A model generated the notes under the pieces. It saw nothing but the letters and a program-made list of their open reading frames with translations. It made no database searches and had not been told where the DNA came from. A program made the position numbers and the translations under genes. 64,000 nucleotides of DNA from Litchfieldella anticariensis FP35 = DSM 16096 (GTDB lineage Bacteria; Pseudomonadota; Gammaproteobacteria; Pseudomonadales; Halomonadaceae): the NCBI RefSeq assembly GCF_000409775.1, contig NZ_KE332377.1, positions 898,764 to 962,763 on the forward strand. The letters are read 5' to 3'. Positions within the stretch are counted from its first letter, which is position 1. Each line of letters begins with the position of its first letter. Below are positions 37,101-45,971 of the stretch, piece by piece.

Positions 37101-37469
37101 ATGAGCAACGTCAACTTCGAGAAAGCCACTGAGCAATTCGAAACTTTCTTCTTTGGTCCGGCCCGCGCCTACGCGGCTCTGAGCCTCGATTACAGCGAAA
37201 AGCTGATCGGCGCCCAATTCGAAGCCACCAAGGCTTACACGGACGCCAGCCTGAAGCAGGTGCGCGCATTCTTCGACGTCAAGGACGCCGATGGCTTCCA
37301 AGCCTATGTCGAAGACCAGAAAAAGACCGCCAAGGACCTGAGCGAGCGCTTCAAGGGTGACGCCGAAAAAGTCGTGGCCCTGAACCAGGAATTCGTTCAG
37401 AAAGGTCAGAAGCTGGTCGAAGACAACGTCAAGACCGCTTCAAAGGCAGCGACCCAAGCGACCAAGTAA
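37101..37469 (+). CDS. phaP: Phasin (polyhydroxyalkanoate granule protein)
   Basis: This 122-aa all-helical amphipathic protein of the phasin family coats PHA granules. Signatures are FFFGPARAYAALSLDYSEKL and FFDVKDADGFQAYVEDQKKT; the Lys/Ala-rich C terminus (KTASKAATQATK) is typical. A very strong ribosome site, GGAGGTG, suggests abundant expression. It is monocistronic with a strong terminator. PHA synthase genes are not in the window. Confidence 0.9.
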   Translation: MSNVNFEKATEQFETFFFGPARAYAALSLDYSEKLIGAQFEATKAYTDASLKQVRAFFDVKDADGFQAYVEDQKKTAKDLSERFKGDAEKVVALNQEFVQKGQKLVEDNVKTASKAATQATK

Positions 37470-37519
37470 CATCAGGCGCTCACAGGATAGGATCCCGTTC
37501 TGTGTAAACGCTGAATATC

Positions 37520-37551
37520 AAAAGCCGCTGGTCTTCGACCAGCGGCTTTTT
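37520..37551 (+). terminator. Intrinsic terminator after the phasin gene
   Basis: AAAAGCCGCTGGTC and GACCAGCGGCTTTTT pair around a TTC loop with a T-run. It also reads as a terminator for the convergent FNR-like gene. Confidence 0.92.
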
Positions 37552-37592
37552 GTCATGAAAGCGCATCATTGGCAATTCATCGACGCCGTCAA

Positions 37593-38276
37593 CTAGGCTC
37601 CACTTCGCCGACCGCTGGCTTCAGCCAGCCGGACAAGCCCTTCCCAGTCGAGAATATGAAAGTCACGCCCACGGGATGTGAGTAGTTCCTGCCTATGGAA
37701 GCGTGCCAAGGTGCGACTGACGGTCTCCACTGTCAGCCCAAGATAGCTGCTGATATCGCTGCGCGACAGCGCCAACCGGAACCTCGAAGGCGAATATCCG
37801 CGACGTCGGAAGCGCTCCGATATGGCAACGAAGAAGTAGGCCAGGCGTGCTTCTGCGGTCCTGCGCAGCAACAGCCGCAACATCAGACGTTCATTGTGCA
37901 CTTCCTGGCTAAGATTGCGGCACAACTGCTGACGCAACGCCGGGAGCTGTGCCCCTAATTCACTGAGGCGCTCCTGCGGCAACTCACTCACTGTGGTGGT
38001 CTCCAAGGCCAGGGCGGTCCCCGGATAGACATTCTGGCCGATGGCATCCAGCCCCACTAAATCCCCCGGCATCGCATAGGCCGTGACCAGAGACTCATCG
38101 GTATTGGTGGTCGAAACTTGCTTTAGGCTACCTGAACGTACCAGAAACAGGCCTGTGAACGACATTCCCTGCTTGAACAACGCATCACCTTTTCTCAGCA
38201 GCGTATACGTCTGAGTATCATGGAGTTCGGGAATGTCCTCCAGTGGCAGTCCCATAGGCAAATATAAGCAGCTCAT
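37593..38276 (-). CDS. FNR/CRP-family regulator lacking most iron-sulfur ligands
   Basis: This 227-aa FNR-type protein has a cyclic-nucleotide-like beta-barrel, a long dimer helix (SQEVHNERLMLRLLLRRTAE) and the recognition helix LGLTVETVSRTLARF, whose ETVSR core is the FNR TTGAT-reading sequence. Only Cys3 aligns with an FNR cluster cysteine (the third, Cys27 of the paralogue at 39246-40001); the fourth position is Ser97 (TTVSELP). The frame is open upstream to a stop and encodes another cysteine, but has no ATG, GTG or TTG. It probably binds FNR-type sites without classic oxygen sensing. It could be a heme- or redox-responsive Dnr-like factor. Confidence 0.8.
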   Translation of the reverse strand: MSCLYLPMGLPLEDIPELHDTQTYTLLRKGDALFKQGMSFTGLFLVRSGSLKQVSTTNTDESLVTAYAMPGDLVGLDAIGQNVYPGTALALETTTVSELPQERLSELGAQLPALRQQLCRNLSQEVHNERLMLRLLLRRTAEARLAYFFVAISERFRRRGYSPSRFRLALSRSDISSYLGLTVETVSRTLARFHRQELLTSRGRDFHILDWEGLVRLAEASGRRSGA

Positions 38277-38569
38277 ATTTTTGTACGCTTCATCCCGACA
38301 CGCCCCTACAACCGTTTTCTTGGAGCGCCGGCATTCACTGCGCGACGCTTGAATTGTCGCATTCTACGTGCATCATTAGTTTCGTAATTTGACGGCTGTC
38401 ATATGAAGTGTCGGATTGCTACAAAAAAACCACACTTGCTTCCGCAGCATCTACTCCCAAGTTGATTCATGTCATGGCAGGCAGAGCCGCTCCCACCTAG
38501 ATTGCATTCTGTTGATACCCCCCCGAATTGCCGGGCTACCGAACATGACTAACAACGGGACAACCAACC
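38277..38569. promoter_or_regulatory. 293-bp divergent promoter region with an FNR-like half site
   Basis: TTGATTCATGTCAT (38462-38475) has a perfect left half of the FNR/Anr box TTGAT-N4-ATCAA and a degenerate right half. It lies about 100 bp before the helical protein gene. No other structure was recognised. Confidence 0.4.
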
Positions 38570-39148
38570 ATGCTCGACTTGACAGCACTCACCTTCTTGC
38601 CACAGGAGCAGCTCTCCCTGGCCAGCGCACATGAGCGCCAGGAAATGCATCGCTATCGCCGGCTCGCCTTGAGCTTCCTGCCCAACGCCCCCCATATCAG
38701 CCGGCTGATGGTGGCGCTGGGCAAGGAATCCGAGCAACGCCTTGACGCCCTACGCTGTGTCGCCGAACAGCTGGACCTAAGTGCCTGTGTCGCCCCCATC
38801 GATGCAAAGGAAAAAATGTCCCTCACGACCGCCCAGCAGCACTTCTTCATCATTGATGATGTTATGGCAGGCGAGGTACTGGAAAAGGCTCTTGAGGCTG
38901 CTCAACACGCATGGTATTTCGCCGGGCGCCTGCTGGAGACCAACGCCACCCCGGAGTTGCACGGACCCTTTCTAGCCTTCGTCGATCAAAAATATGCAGA
39001 ATGCCGCATCCTCAGTGAATGTCTCGAGCAGTGGGAGCCTAATTCACAACGAGCGCAGACCACGCCAGCCCACCACTGGGCAAAAGTGGCATGGCTGACC
39101 CTTGCGTCACACAGTCAACCCAGCATGGTGGCTCCCACACGGCGTTAG
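38570..39148 (+). CDS. Uncharacterised helical, ferritin-like protein
   Basis: This 192-aa predicted all-helical soluble protein has acidic and His residues at regular spacing (SAHERQEMHRYRRLALSF; MVALGKESEQRLDALR; MAGEVLEKALEAAQHAWYF; FVDQKYAECRILSECLEQW). This pattern is compatible with a ferritin-like four-helix bundle that could bind a di-iron centre, but no complete EXXH set is certain. There is no signal peptide or membrane segment. It lies between two FNR-family genes, both on the other strand, so it may be oxygen- or iron-related. The function is unknown. Confidence 0.6.
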   Translation: MLDLTALTFLPQEQLSLASAHERQEMHRYRRLALSFLPNAPHISRLMVALGKESEQRLDALRCVAEQLDLSACVAPIDAKEKMSLTTAQQHFFIIDDVMAGEVLEKALEAAQHAWYFAGRLLETNATPELHGPFLAFVDQKYAECRILSECLEQWEPNSQRAQTTPAHHWAKVAWLTLASHSQPSMVAPTRR

Positions 39149-39206
39149 CCTGTCTTGGAAGGACACTCCTCGGTCCACCAACCTAAGCATTGCGCCAAAT
39201 GTCCTC

Positions 39207-39225
39207 AGGCACTGACTCAGTGCCT
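39207..39225. terminator. Hairpin between convergent genes
   Basis: AGGCACTG and CAGTGCCT form a perfect 8-bp stem with a 3-nt loop, between the convergent helical-protein and Anr genes. No T-run follows, so it may be a weak or Rho-linked terminator. Confidence 0.4.
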
Positions 39226-39245
39226 CGAGGCAATGCCAGGCCTTT

Positions 39246-40001
39246 TCAGCCAGCCGCTCCCCGGCGCCCGCTAGCCTCGGTCAAACGACTAAGCCTCTCC
39301 AAGTCGAGAATGTGGAAATCGCGACCGTGGATATCGAGCAATCCCTGCTGTTGATATCGCGCCAAGACACGGCTGACAGTCTCCACCGTCAGCCCCAGGT
39401 AATTGCCAATCTCCCCTCGCGACATGGCCAAGCGGAAGCGATAAGGAGAGTAGCCTCGGCGCCGAAAGCGTTCGGACATGGCAAAGAAAAAGCATGCAAG
39501 ACGCACATCGGCTGTTCTGCGCAGCAATAGGCGCAACATCAAACGCTCGTTGTGCACTTCCTGACTCAAGTTTCGATGGAAACGCCGTCTCAGTTCAGGA
39601 AGGCTTGCACAAAGATCATCGAGACGTTCGAACGGCAACTCGCAAACTGTCGTGGTTTCCAGTGCCACGGCACTACCTGGATAACTCTTCTCGCCAATGG
39701 CATCCAGGCCGACCATTTCACCCGGTAGGAAAAAGGAGGTAACCAGATATTCATCGGTTTCCGTGGTGGTGACCTGTTTGAGGCTACCGGAGCGTACCGC
39801 GAACAGGCTGGTAAAAGGCATGCCTTGAAGAAATAGCGCCTCGTTCTTTCTCAGCATGGCCAAGGGTTGGGCAATGTCATTGAGTTCAGCGATCTCCTCC
39901 AGAGAAAGTCCCTGGGGAAGACAGAGGGAGCTCAAGTGACAGGCCCGGCAATCGACATTTTGCTGGCTGGCAAAGCGCAATACATTGCTGGGACTCGTCA
40001 T
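39246..40001 (-). CDS. anr: Oxygen-sensing FNR-family regulator Anr
   Basis: This 251-aa global anaerobic regulator has all four cluster cysteines: Cys18, Cys21 and Cys27 (DCRACHLSSLCLP) and Cys120 (TTVCELP). It should therefore carry an oxygen-labile 4Fe-4S cluster. The recognition helix LGLTVETVSRVLARY carries the FNR Glu-Ser-Arg reading residues. The length fits Anr/FNR. It is a close paralogue of the gene at 37593-38276. An NnrU-like gene lies divergently upstream. Confidence 0.93.
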   Translation of the reverse strand: MTSPSNVLRFASQQNVDCRACHLSSLCLPQGLSLEEIAELNDIAQPLAMLRKNEALFLQGMPFTSLFAVRSGSLKQVTTTETDEYLVTSFFLPGEMVGLDAIGEKSYPGSAVALETTTVCELPFERLDDLCASLPELRRRFHRNLSQEVHNERLMLRLLLRRTADVRLACFFFAMSERFRRRGYSPYRFRLAMSRGEIGNYLGLTVETVSRVLARYQQQGLLDIHGRDFHILDLERLSRLTEASGRRGAAG

Positions 40002-40272
40002 GATCAGCCTCTACGTTCACTGTGTCCCTTAGAGTATGGAAGAATTACGCTGGGACGACCGTGCGAGTCCGCCATTCTCGAGCCTGAAAACCTTGGTGCT
40101 TTGGTAGCCCCTGCTACGCTGTTTGATATTTTTCACGGTCGATATGTCTAAGCTTCTTTTCCCAGTAGTGGCGCTTGCTCACAGCCACCGAACCAATAAA
40201 ATTCCGAAATAGGCTAGAATTGCTCTGCCAACCAACACGGCCATGGGCCGACTGACCAGGGATTCTCTTACC
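40002..40272. promoter_or_regulatory. 271-bp divergent region between anr and the NnrU-like gene
   Basis: A good -10 (TAGAAT, 40214-40219) lies 54 bp before the NnrU-like start. TTGATATTTTTCAC (40121-40134) has a perfect left half of an FNR box. GTAGCCCCTGCTAC near 40104 forms a small hairpin. Nothing else was recognised. Confidence 0.35.
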
Positions 40273-40851
40273 ATGACGGTAATGCTTCTCGGCCTATTGC
40301 TATTTCTGGGAGCGCACTCCGTGCGTATCATCGCCGACGACTGGCGCCAAGCTCAGATCGAGCGCTTCGGCGCCCCTGCATGGAAAATCGCTTATTCGTT
40401 GATTTCTGTCATTGGTCTAGCCTTGGCCATCTGGGGATTTGCCATGTCACGAACAACTCCCATCATGATCTGGCAGCCCCCCATGTGGACCCAGTACCTG
40501 GTGGCATTGTTGATGATCCCCGCCTTCATTCTGCTGGTCTCCACGTATGGCCCGACGAGCCATATTCGTAGTGTCGTGGGGCATCCGATGATGATCAGCG
40601 TGAAGTTATGGGCGCTTGGCCACCTGCTGGTTAACGGACGCCTCGGCGATATCCTCTTCTTCGGCGCTTTCCTGGTCTGGTCCATAGCCGCCTTTCGTGC
40701 CGCCCGCAGGCGCAACCGTTTGGCCGGAAAGCCATTGGCCATCGGTCGTTTCCAGGGTGATGTCATCGCCGTCGTGGTTGGCCTGACCCTCTATTTCTTG
40801 TTCGCCTTTCATTTACACGTTCGGGTTACCGGAGTACCGGCACTAGGATGA
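40273..40851 (+). CDS. NnrU-family membrane protein
   Basis: This 192-aa protein has about five hydrophobic segments. LLFLGAHSVRI, YGPTSHIRSVVGHPMMISVK and LWALGHLLVNGRLGDILFFG carry the His residues conserved in NnrU. NnrU genes accompany denitrification nitrite/nitric-oxide reductases, though homologues (including the plant Z-ISO isomerase) bind heme for other roles. The ATG at 40273 (MTVMLL) is preferred because AGGGA precedes it; an ATG ten codons earlier lacks a ribosome site. Anr may regulate it. Confidence 0.75.
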   Translation: MTVMLLGLLLFLGAHSVRIIADDWRQAQIERFGAPAWKIAYSLISVIGLALAIWGFAMSRTTPIMIWQPPMWTQYLVALLMIPAFILLVSTYGPTSHIRSVVGHPMMISVKLWALGHLLVNGRLGDILFFGAFLVWSIAAFRAARRRNRLAGKPLAIGRFQGDVIAVVVGLTLYFLFAFHLHVRVTGVPALG

Positions 40852-40917
40852 TGGGATCTCACGCTGCGCAAGGAATGCGATAGGATACAAGTGAGGATCA
40901 TCACGCAAGAGGGAATC

Positions 40918-41469
40918 ATGCGCCGCTACCTGACCCTACTGATAACCGGAGTCATACTCACCGGCTGCCAAGCCATGGGGCCTGGCGTGGACTCAACGCC
41001 ACAACGGGTCGAGATCATCGAAAGAGGTGACGAACGAGGGGAGCAACCTTCGCCCTCGGGACGGATTGCCCGACAAGTCCCCTTCCCCGAGCAGGAATAT
41101 GCCGCGCTGTCCAAACATGGCAATGCCACGATCAGCGGTCGCTTGTACTACACGGCGCCTAGCGGCGATCGGGTTTATGGGGTCAACGAGGTCGTTTCCA
41201 TCGCTCCAGTGACCACCTATTCAGCCGAGGCCGCGGAAGCAGCCCTGGCAGGCAAGGCCATTGAGCCCGCCGACCCTCGTGCGCGAGAGTATACCCATCA
41301 GGCCCATACTGACGGCCAAGGGTATTTCACTGCCAACGGGCTGCCCGCCGGTGATTATTATGTCGCAGGCAGCGTCCGTCTACCCGGCGCCAATGGACGC
41401 AGCCCTATCATCATCCACCAAGTGCATGTCGGGGCAGGCCAGACGGCGCGCGTGACACTGAACCGATAA
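40918..41469 (+). CDS. Lipoprotein with carboxypeptidase-regulatory-like (beta-sandwich) domain
   Basis: This 183-aa protein has a short signal peptide ending in the lipobox LTGC (cysteine near residue 17), a proline-rich linker and a domain with [20 protein letters not shown]. That repeat-like turn is typical of CnaB/peptidase-M14 regulatory-like folds. It is probably an envelope lipoprotein with structural or binding function. GAGGG precedes the chosen start. No partner is evident. Confidence 0.65.
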   Translation: MRRYLTLLITGVILTGCQAMGPGVDSTPQRVEIIERGDERGEQPSPSGRIARQVPFPEQEYAALSKHGNATISGRLYYTAPSGDRVYGVNEVVSIAPVTTYSAEAAEAALAGKAIEPADPRAREYTHQAHTDGQGYFTANGLPAGDYYVAGSVRLPGANGRSPIIIHQVHVGAGQTARVTLNR

Positions 41470-41516
41470 ATGTCATGACCGTCGCCTTGCCGGCGGTTAT
41501 TCTGGGAGGCCAATCG

Positions 41517-41942
41517 ATGTGGGAGCAACGGCAGATACGCCTGACACCACGCTCGCGAGGATTCCATTTGATCACCGAGGAGATCGTCGATGCCTTGCCA
41601 CGCCTGGCCGAAGTGAAAGTCGGCTTGCTGCATCTGCAACTCCTGCATACCTCGGCGTCATTGACCCTGAATGAAAACGCCGACCCGGATGTTCGCCACG
41701 ACATGGACGCCTTCATTCGCCACCTGGTCCCTGGCGATCTGCCCTACTTTCGCCACACACTGGAAGGTCCAGACGACATGCCGGCCCACGTCGCCGCCAG
41801 CTTGTTCGGTACGCAGCTAACACTGGCAGTGAGAGAAGGCCACTTGGCACTGGGGACCTGGCAGGGAATCTGGTTGGGAGAACACCGTGACCACGGAGGC
41901 GAACGTCGCTTGATAGCCACCCTTAACGGAAGCCTCGACTGA
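41517..41942 (+). CDS. YjbQ family protein (UPF0047)
   Basis: This 141-aa protein has the signatures [29 protein letters not shown] and [20 protein letters not shown], followed by the [15 protein letters not shown] end. Homologues have weak thiamine-phosphate-synthase activity, but the physiological role is unsettled. GGGAGG precedes the ATG at 41517; the frame runs further upstream without support. Confidence 0.85.
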   Translation: MWEQRQIRLTPRSRGFHLITEEIVDALPRLAEVKVGLLHLQLLHTSASLTLNENADPDVRHDMDAFIRHLVPGDLPYFRHTLEGPDDMPAHVAASLFGTQLTLAVREGHLALGTWQGIWLGEHRDHGGERRLIATLNGSLD

Positions 41943-42077
41943 CAGGCTCCTCGTTGGCAAGCCTTTCACCGACAACCTATGTTTAGGCCATGGGAGGATC
42001 GTCATGGGCTCGATGGTCAAGCCTGCGCGCATGTTCATCACCCCCAGGGCCCACTAGGCAAGGGAGATTTTCAGGTG

Positions 42078-42944
42078 ATGCCATATCACACCAAGAAAAG
42101 AACGGCGCAAGTATCAGGCACGATATTACTGTCCATTCTATGTAGCACGGCCGTCAACGCAGCGACACTGGAGGAAATTCGCGAGCAAGGCAGCATTCGC
42201 ATTGCGGTAGCCGATGAACCCCCCTATGGCTATCTGAATGAAAACGGCGAAGCCAAGGGAGTGGGGCCGGATGTGGCCAAACCACTTATCGAAGCGTTGG
42301 AAATCGACTCGATCGAGTGGGTATCGACCACCTTCGGCGACCTGATCCCCGGGCTGCAGGAAGGACGTTTCGACATGGTCGCCGCGGAAATGGCTATCCT
42401 GCCCGAACGCTGCCAAAAAGTGATCTACTCCGAACCGACTACCTCCTATGGGGAAGGGTTGCTGGTAGCAGCAAGCAATCCACAGGAGATCCATTCCTAC
42501 TCGGATTTCGCTGAGCGTGACGACATCAAAGTGGCGGTTCTCGGCGGCGCCGATCAACGTGAAATCCTTCAAGCATTGGGAGTCCCCGAGTCCCAAATGG
42601 TCATCATCGACAACAATGCGGATGCCGTCGAGGCCATTACCAGCGGACGTGCCGACGCCTATGCCGCCACCGGTCTGACGGTCAGCGATTTGGAAGGCCG
42701 AGACCCACAACTGGAAGTGACGAGCAATTTCGTCGACCCCGTCATCAATGGCGAAGAGGTTCGTAGTTGGGGAGGCTTCACCTTTCCCAAAGACGCTGAA
42801 TCGCTGCGCGACGCGGTCAACCGGGAACTGGCTCGTTACAAGAATACCGAGGCTTGGGAGCAAACCCTGACAGCATACGGCTTTACGCAAGATGACCTGC
42901 TGAACTCCTTTAAGTACACCACCGAGCAGCTCTGCAATAAATGA
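42078..42944 (+). CDS. EhuB-like periplasmic solute-binding protein, without its own permease genes
   Basis: This 288-aa family 3 binding protein has a signal peptide (about 30 residues, cleaved near VNAATLEE). It has the motifs IRIAVADEPPYGYLNENG, PGLQEGRFDMVAAEMAIL and ERCQKVIYSEP. This pattern resembles ectoine/hydroxyectoine-binding EhuB. No EhuC, EhuD or ATPase gene adjoins it: the next gene is hda on the other strand. It may serve a transporter encoded elsewhere or another polar amino acid. The start MPYHTKK has the basic n-region expected. Confidence 0.75.
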   Translation: MPYHTKKRTAQVSGTILLSILCSTAVNAATLEEIREQGSIRIAVADEPPYGYLNENGEAKGVGPDVAKPLIEALEIDSIEWVSTTFGDLIPGLQEGRFDMVAAEMAILPERCQKVIYSEPTTSYGEGLLVAASNPQEIHSYSDFAERDDIKVAVLGGADQREILQALGVPESQMVIIDNNADAVEAITSGRADAYAATGLTVSDLEGRDPQLEVTSNFVDPVINGEEVRSWGGFTFPKDAESLRDAVNRELARYKNTEAWEQTLTAYGFTQDDLLNSFKYTTEQLCNK

Positions 42945-42965
42945 GGGCAGCACTGAATCGCTGTC

Positions 42966-43667
42966 TTACCAATCAAGCGCTTGCTTGACAAAAGGAATTG
43001 TCAGCTTGCGCTTGGCGGAAAGTGAAGCACGATCCAGAATTTCCAGCGCTTCGAAGAGTTCACTCAACCGTCGTGATCCACGATGCAAAATATAGCGAGC
43101 CACTTCGTCAGGCAGTTGCATGCCACGGACTCGGGCACGTAGTTTGAGAGCCTCGACACGCCCCTCATCGTCCAACCGCTGGACATGGAACGTCATCCCC
43201 CACGTCAGCCGTGAAGCCAAGTCAGGAAGCCGTATGTCGAGCTGACGAGGGGCAGCACTGGCAACGATCACCAATCGCTTGTTGGCATCGCGCAAGCGAT
43301 TGAAGCAATGGAATAACGCCTCCTCCCAACGCTTGCGCCCCATCACAAAATCGAGATCATCAATGGCTACCAGATCGAGACGCTCAATGTCTTCGAGCAT
43401 ATGCGGCGGGAAATGGCCAAGTTCCGACAGAGGGAGATAGAGAGCCCGCTTATCGCGAGCACTGGCTTCATGGCAAGCCGCTTGCAGCAAGTGACTACGT
43501 CCGACGCCTTCCCCACCCCACAGAAAAAGGAACGGCTCTCCCCCTTCGTCGAGCTGGGCCTGCAGCCTGTCCACCAGAATGGCATTGCCACTGGACAGAT
43601 AGTTGGCGAAGGTTGCGTCGTCACGCAGGCCCACACCGAGCGGTAGCTGCGCAGGCCCGGGGCTCAT
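42966..43667 (-). CDS. hda: DnaA regulatory inactivator Hda
   Basis: This 233-aa AAA+ protein related to DnaA stimulates hydrolysis of DnaA-ATP with the beta clamp, preventing re-initiation. The N terminus QLPLGVGLRDDATFANYL holds a clamp-binding motif. Walker A is degenerate (LWGGEGVGRSHLLQAA), as usual, and Walker B is LVAIDDLDFV. Its start overlaps the end of the permease gene by 4 nt. Confidence 0.93.
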   Translation of the reverse strand: MSPGPAQLPLGVGLRDDATFANYLSSGNAILVDRLQAQLDEGGEPFLFLWGGEGVGRSHLLQAACHEASARDKRALYLPLSELGHFPPHMLEDIERLDLVAIDDLDFVMGRKRWEEALFHCFNRLRDANKRLVIVASAAPRQLDIRLPDLASRLTWGMTFHVQRLDDEGRVEALKLRARVRGMQLPDEVARYILHRGSRRLSELFEALEILDRASLSAKRKLTIPFVKQALDW

Positions 43668-44743
43668 GAGGACTCCTCGTCTCGGCTGCCTTCTTGGGCA
43701 GAATCATATAATGTGCTGTTTTTATAGCGATCCTTGAGTTCGCGTAATAATACCATGATCACTGCCGCCACCGGCAACGCCAGCAGAACACCGGTGAAGC
43801 CGAACAGGTTGCCCCCAGCCAGCACAGCGAAGATGACCGCCACTGGATGCAGGCCAATCTTGTCACCCAGCAACTTGGGCTGTAACACGACGCTTTCAGC
43901 CACTTGTCCAAGACTAAACACTGCCACGACACCCAACAGGAGCAGCCAACTGCCCTCCTGAAAGAATGCGACGATCAATGCCACGCTGATGCCGACGATG
44001 AACCCCAGGAAAGGCACGATACTGGCCAACCCCGACATCATGCCAATCAGCAACCCAAAGCGGACCCCCAACAGTGTCAGTCCCACGGCATAGATCACCC
44101 CGAGGCACAGCATGACCAGCAATTGGCCGCGCAGGAACGCCGACAGCACTTCATCGCAACGTAGTGCCAGCCGGGTTACATCGGGTTCCCACGGACGTGG
44201 CAGCAGATTACGGATATTCTCCATCAACCGATCCCAATCAAGCAGCAGATAGAACGCCACCACCGGTATCAACGAGACATAAGTGATCCAGCCAATGAAA
44301 GCCATGCTCGAGCGCCCGACCCGTGATAGAAGCTGTGCAGCGGTGCCGCCCGCCTGCTGCCAATGCTCTGCCAGCACCGTCTGGACACCACCTAGTTCAG
44401 GTGTCACATCATAGCCGGTCCACTCTCGTACTTGCGGTGCCAGCACCGTCTGTACCCACTCAAAGATAATCGGCACCACCTGGCCGAACTGACGCAACTG
44501 TTGAGCCAGCAATGGGATCAGGATCAGCAGCGCCACAGAGAGTATCAGCAGCAGTATCAGGAACACGCCGCTAACGGCCACCGGGCGTGACGCCCCCCAA
44601 CTCTCGAAGCGATCGGCCAGTGGGTCACCCAGATAGGCGACGATCATGCCAGCAAAGAACGGCATCAACATCGACTCGAGCTGAAACAATAACCACAGCA
44701 CTCCCGCACCGGTAGCCAGAATCCACCAGTGTCTACGCATCAT
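43664..44743 (-). CDS. AI-2E family transporter (PerM-like)
   Basis: This 359-aa membrane protein has about eight hydrophobic segments, including the characteristic IVPFLGFIVGISVALIVAFF and GDKIGLHPVAVIFAVLAGG. The family includes PerM/TqsA-type exporters and sodium/proton antiporters in halophiles, so a salt-related role is possible. AAGGAGG lies just before the start (either of two adjacent ATGs). It forms an operon with hda, a common pairing. Confidence 0.88.
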   Translation of the reverse strand: MMRRHWWILATGAGVLWLLFQLESMLMPFFAGMIVAYLGDPLADRFESWGASRPVAVSGVFLILLLILSVALLILIPLLAQQLRQFGQVVPIIFEWVQTVLAPQVREWTGYDVTPELGGVQTVLAEHWQQAGGTAAQLLSRVGRSSMAFIGWITYVSLIPVVAFYLLLDWDRLMENIRNLLPRPWEPDVTRLALRCDEVLSAFLRGQLLVMLCLGVIYAVGLTLLGVRFGLLIGMMSGLASIVPFLGFIVGISVALIVAFFQEGSWLLLLGVVAVFSLGQVAESVVLQPKLLGDKIGLHPVAVIFAVLAGGNLFGFTGVLLALPVAAVIMVLLRELKDRYKNSTLYDSAQEGSRDEESS

Positions 44744-44879
44744 GCCTCCTTGGACTCATTTTTTACTCCTCTTCCCTAGGCGATTCACGCCATGCATCGA
44801 CGATGCGGGCGGCGCCATGTGATGTTACAATCGACGCTTTCGATCACCCCTTTCCCCGCCGCTTTCGACAGGACTCGTC

Positions 44880-45971
44880 ATGACCCGCAGCACGTCCGAT
44901 TCCTCCCAACCCACTTCCACCCCGAAAACCTCGCTCAGCTACAAGGATGCCGGCGTGGATATCGATGCCGGCAATGCACTGGTGGAACGCATCAAGGGTG
45001 TCGCCAAACGCACCACTCGCCCCGAGGTGTTGGGTGGCCTCGGCGGGTTCGGCGCGCTATGCCAGCTCCCCAGCGGTTACAAGGAGCCGGTACTGGTTTC
45101 CGGTACCGACGGTGTCGGCACCAAGCTGCGCCTGGCCATGGACCTTGGCAAGCATGACACCATTGGAATCGATCTGGTCGCCATGTGCGTCAACGATCTG
45201 GTCGTGGCCGGTGCCGAACCGTTGTTCTTTCTCGACTACTATGCCACGGGTAAGCTCGATGTGGACATCGCCGCCGACGTGGTAACCGGTATCGGCGAGG
45301 GCTGTTCCCAAGCGGGCTGTGCCTTGGTTGGCGGTGAAACCGCCGAAATGCCCGGCATGTATGAAGGCAGCGACTACGACCTGGCCGGTTTCTGTGTCGG
45401 CGTGGTCGAGAAATCCGAAATCCTCGATGGCTCTCGTGTCGGGGAAGGCGATGTGCTGTTGGGCCTGGCCTCATCCGGCCCGCACTCCAACGGCTACTCG
45501 CTGATTCGCAAGATTCTCGAGCTCAGTTCTGCGGACATCGACAGCGAACTCGGCGGTGTATCACTACGTGAAGCCCTGCTCGCCCCCACCCGCATCTATG
45601 TTAAACCGCTGTTATCACTGATCAAGGACAGCGGTATTGCCGTACATGCATTGTCACATATCACCGGAGGCGGTCTGCTGGAAAACATTCCTCGCGTATT
45701 GCCGAACGACCTCACTGCTCGCATCGATACCAATTCCTGGGTTCGCCCAGGGATATTCGACTGGCTCCAAGCTCAAGGAAACGTTGCCGAGCGTGAAATG
45801 TATCGCGTGCTCAACTGCGGCATCGGCATGGTGGTAGTGGTGCCAGCCAAGGATGCCGACGCCGCCCGAAACCATCTCGAGCAGCAGGGCGAAACCGTTT
45901 ATCGTCTCGGAGACATCGTCACGCGCAGCGGCCAGGAAGAACAGGTACGCCTGGAGAGTCTCGAAGCATGA
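44880..45971 (+). CDS. purM: Phosphoribosylformylglycinamidine cyclo-ligase
   Basis: This 363-aa AIR synthetase acts in purine synthesis. [66 protein letters not shown] and [16 protein letters not shown] are classic. AGGA precedes the start. A Ser/Thr-rich stretch of about 20 residues precedes the conserved domain. The stop overlaps purN by 4 nt. Confidence 0.96.
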   Translation: MTRSTSDSSQPTSTPKTSLSYKDAGVDIDAGNALVERIKGVAKRTTRPEVLGGLGGFGALCQLPSGYKEPVLVSGTDGVGTKLRLAMDLGKHDTIGIDLVAMCVNDLVVAGAEPLFFLDYYATGKLDVDIAADVVTGIGEGCSQAGCALVGGETAEMPGMYEGSDYDLAGFCVGVVEKSEILDGSRVGEGDVLLGLASSGPHSNGYSLIRKILELSSADIDSELGGVSLREALLAPTRIYVKPLLSLIKDSGIAVHALSHITGGGLLENIPRVLPNDLTARIDTNSWVRPGIFDWLQAQGNVAEREMYRVLNCGIGMVVVVPAKDADAARNHLEQQGETVYRLGDIVTRSGQEEQVRLESLEA

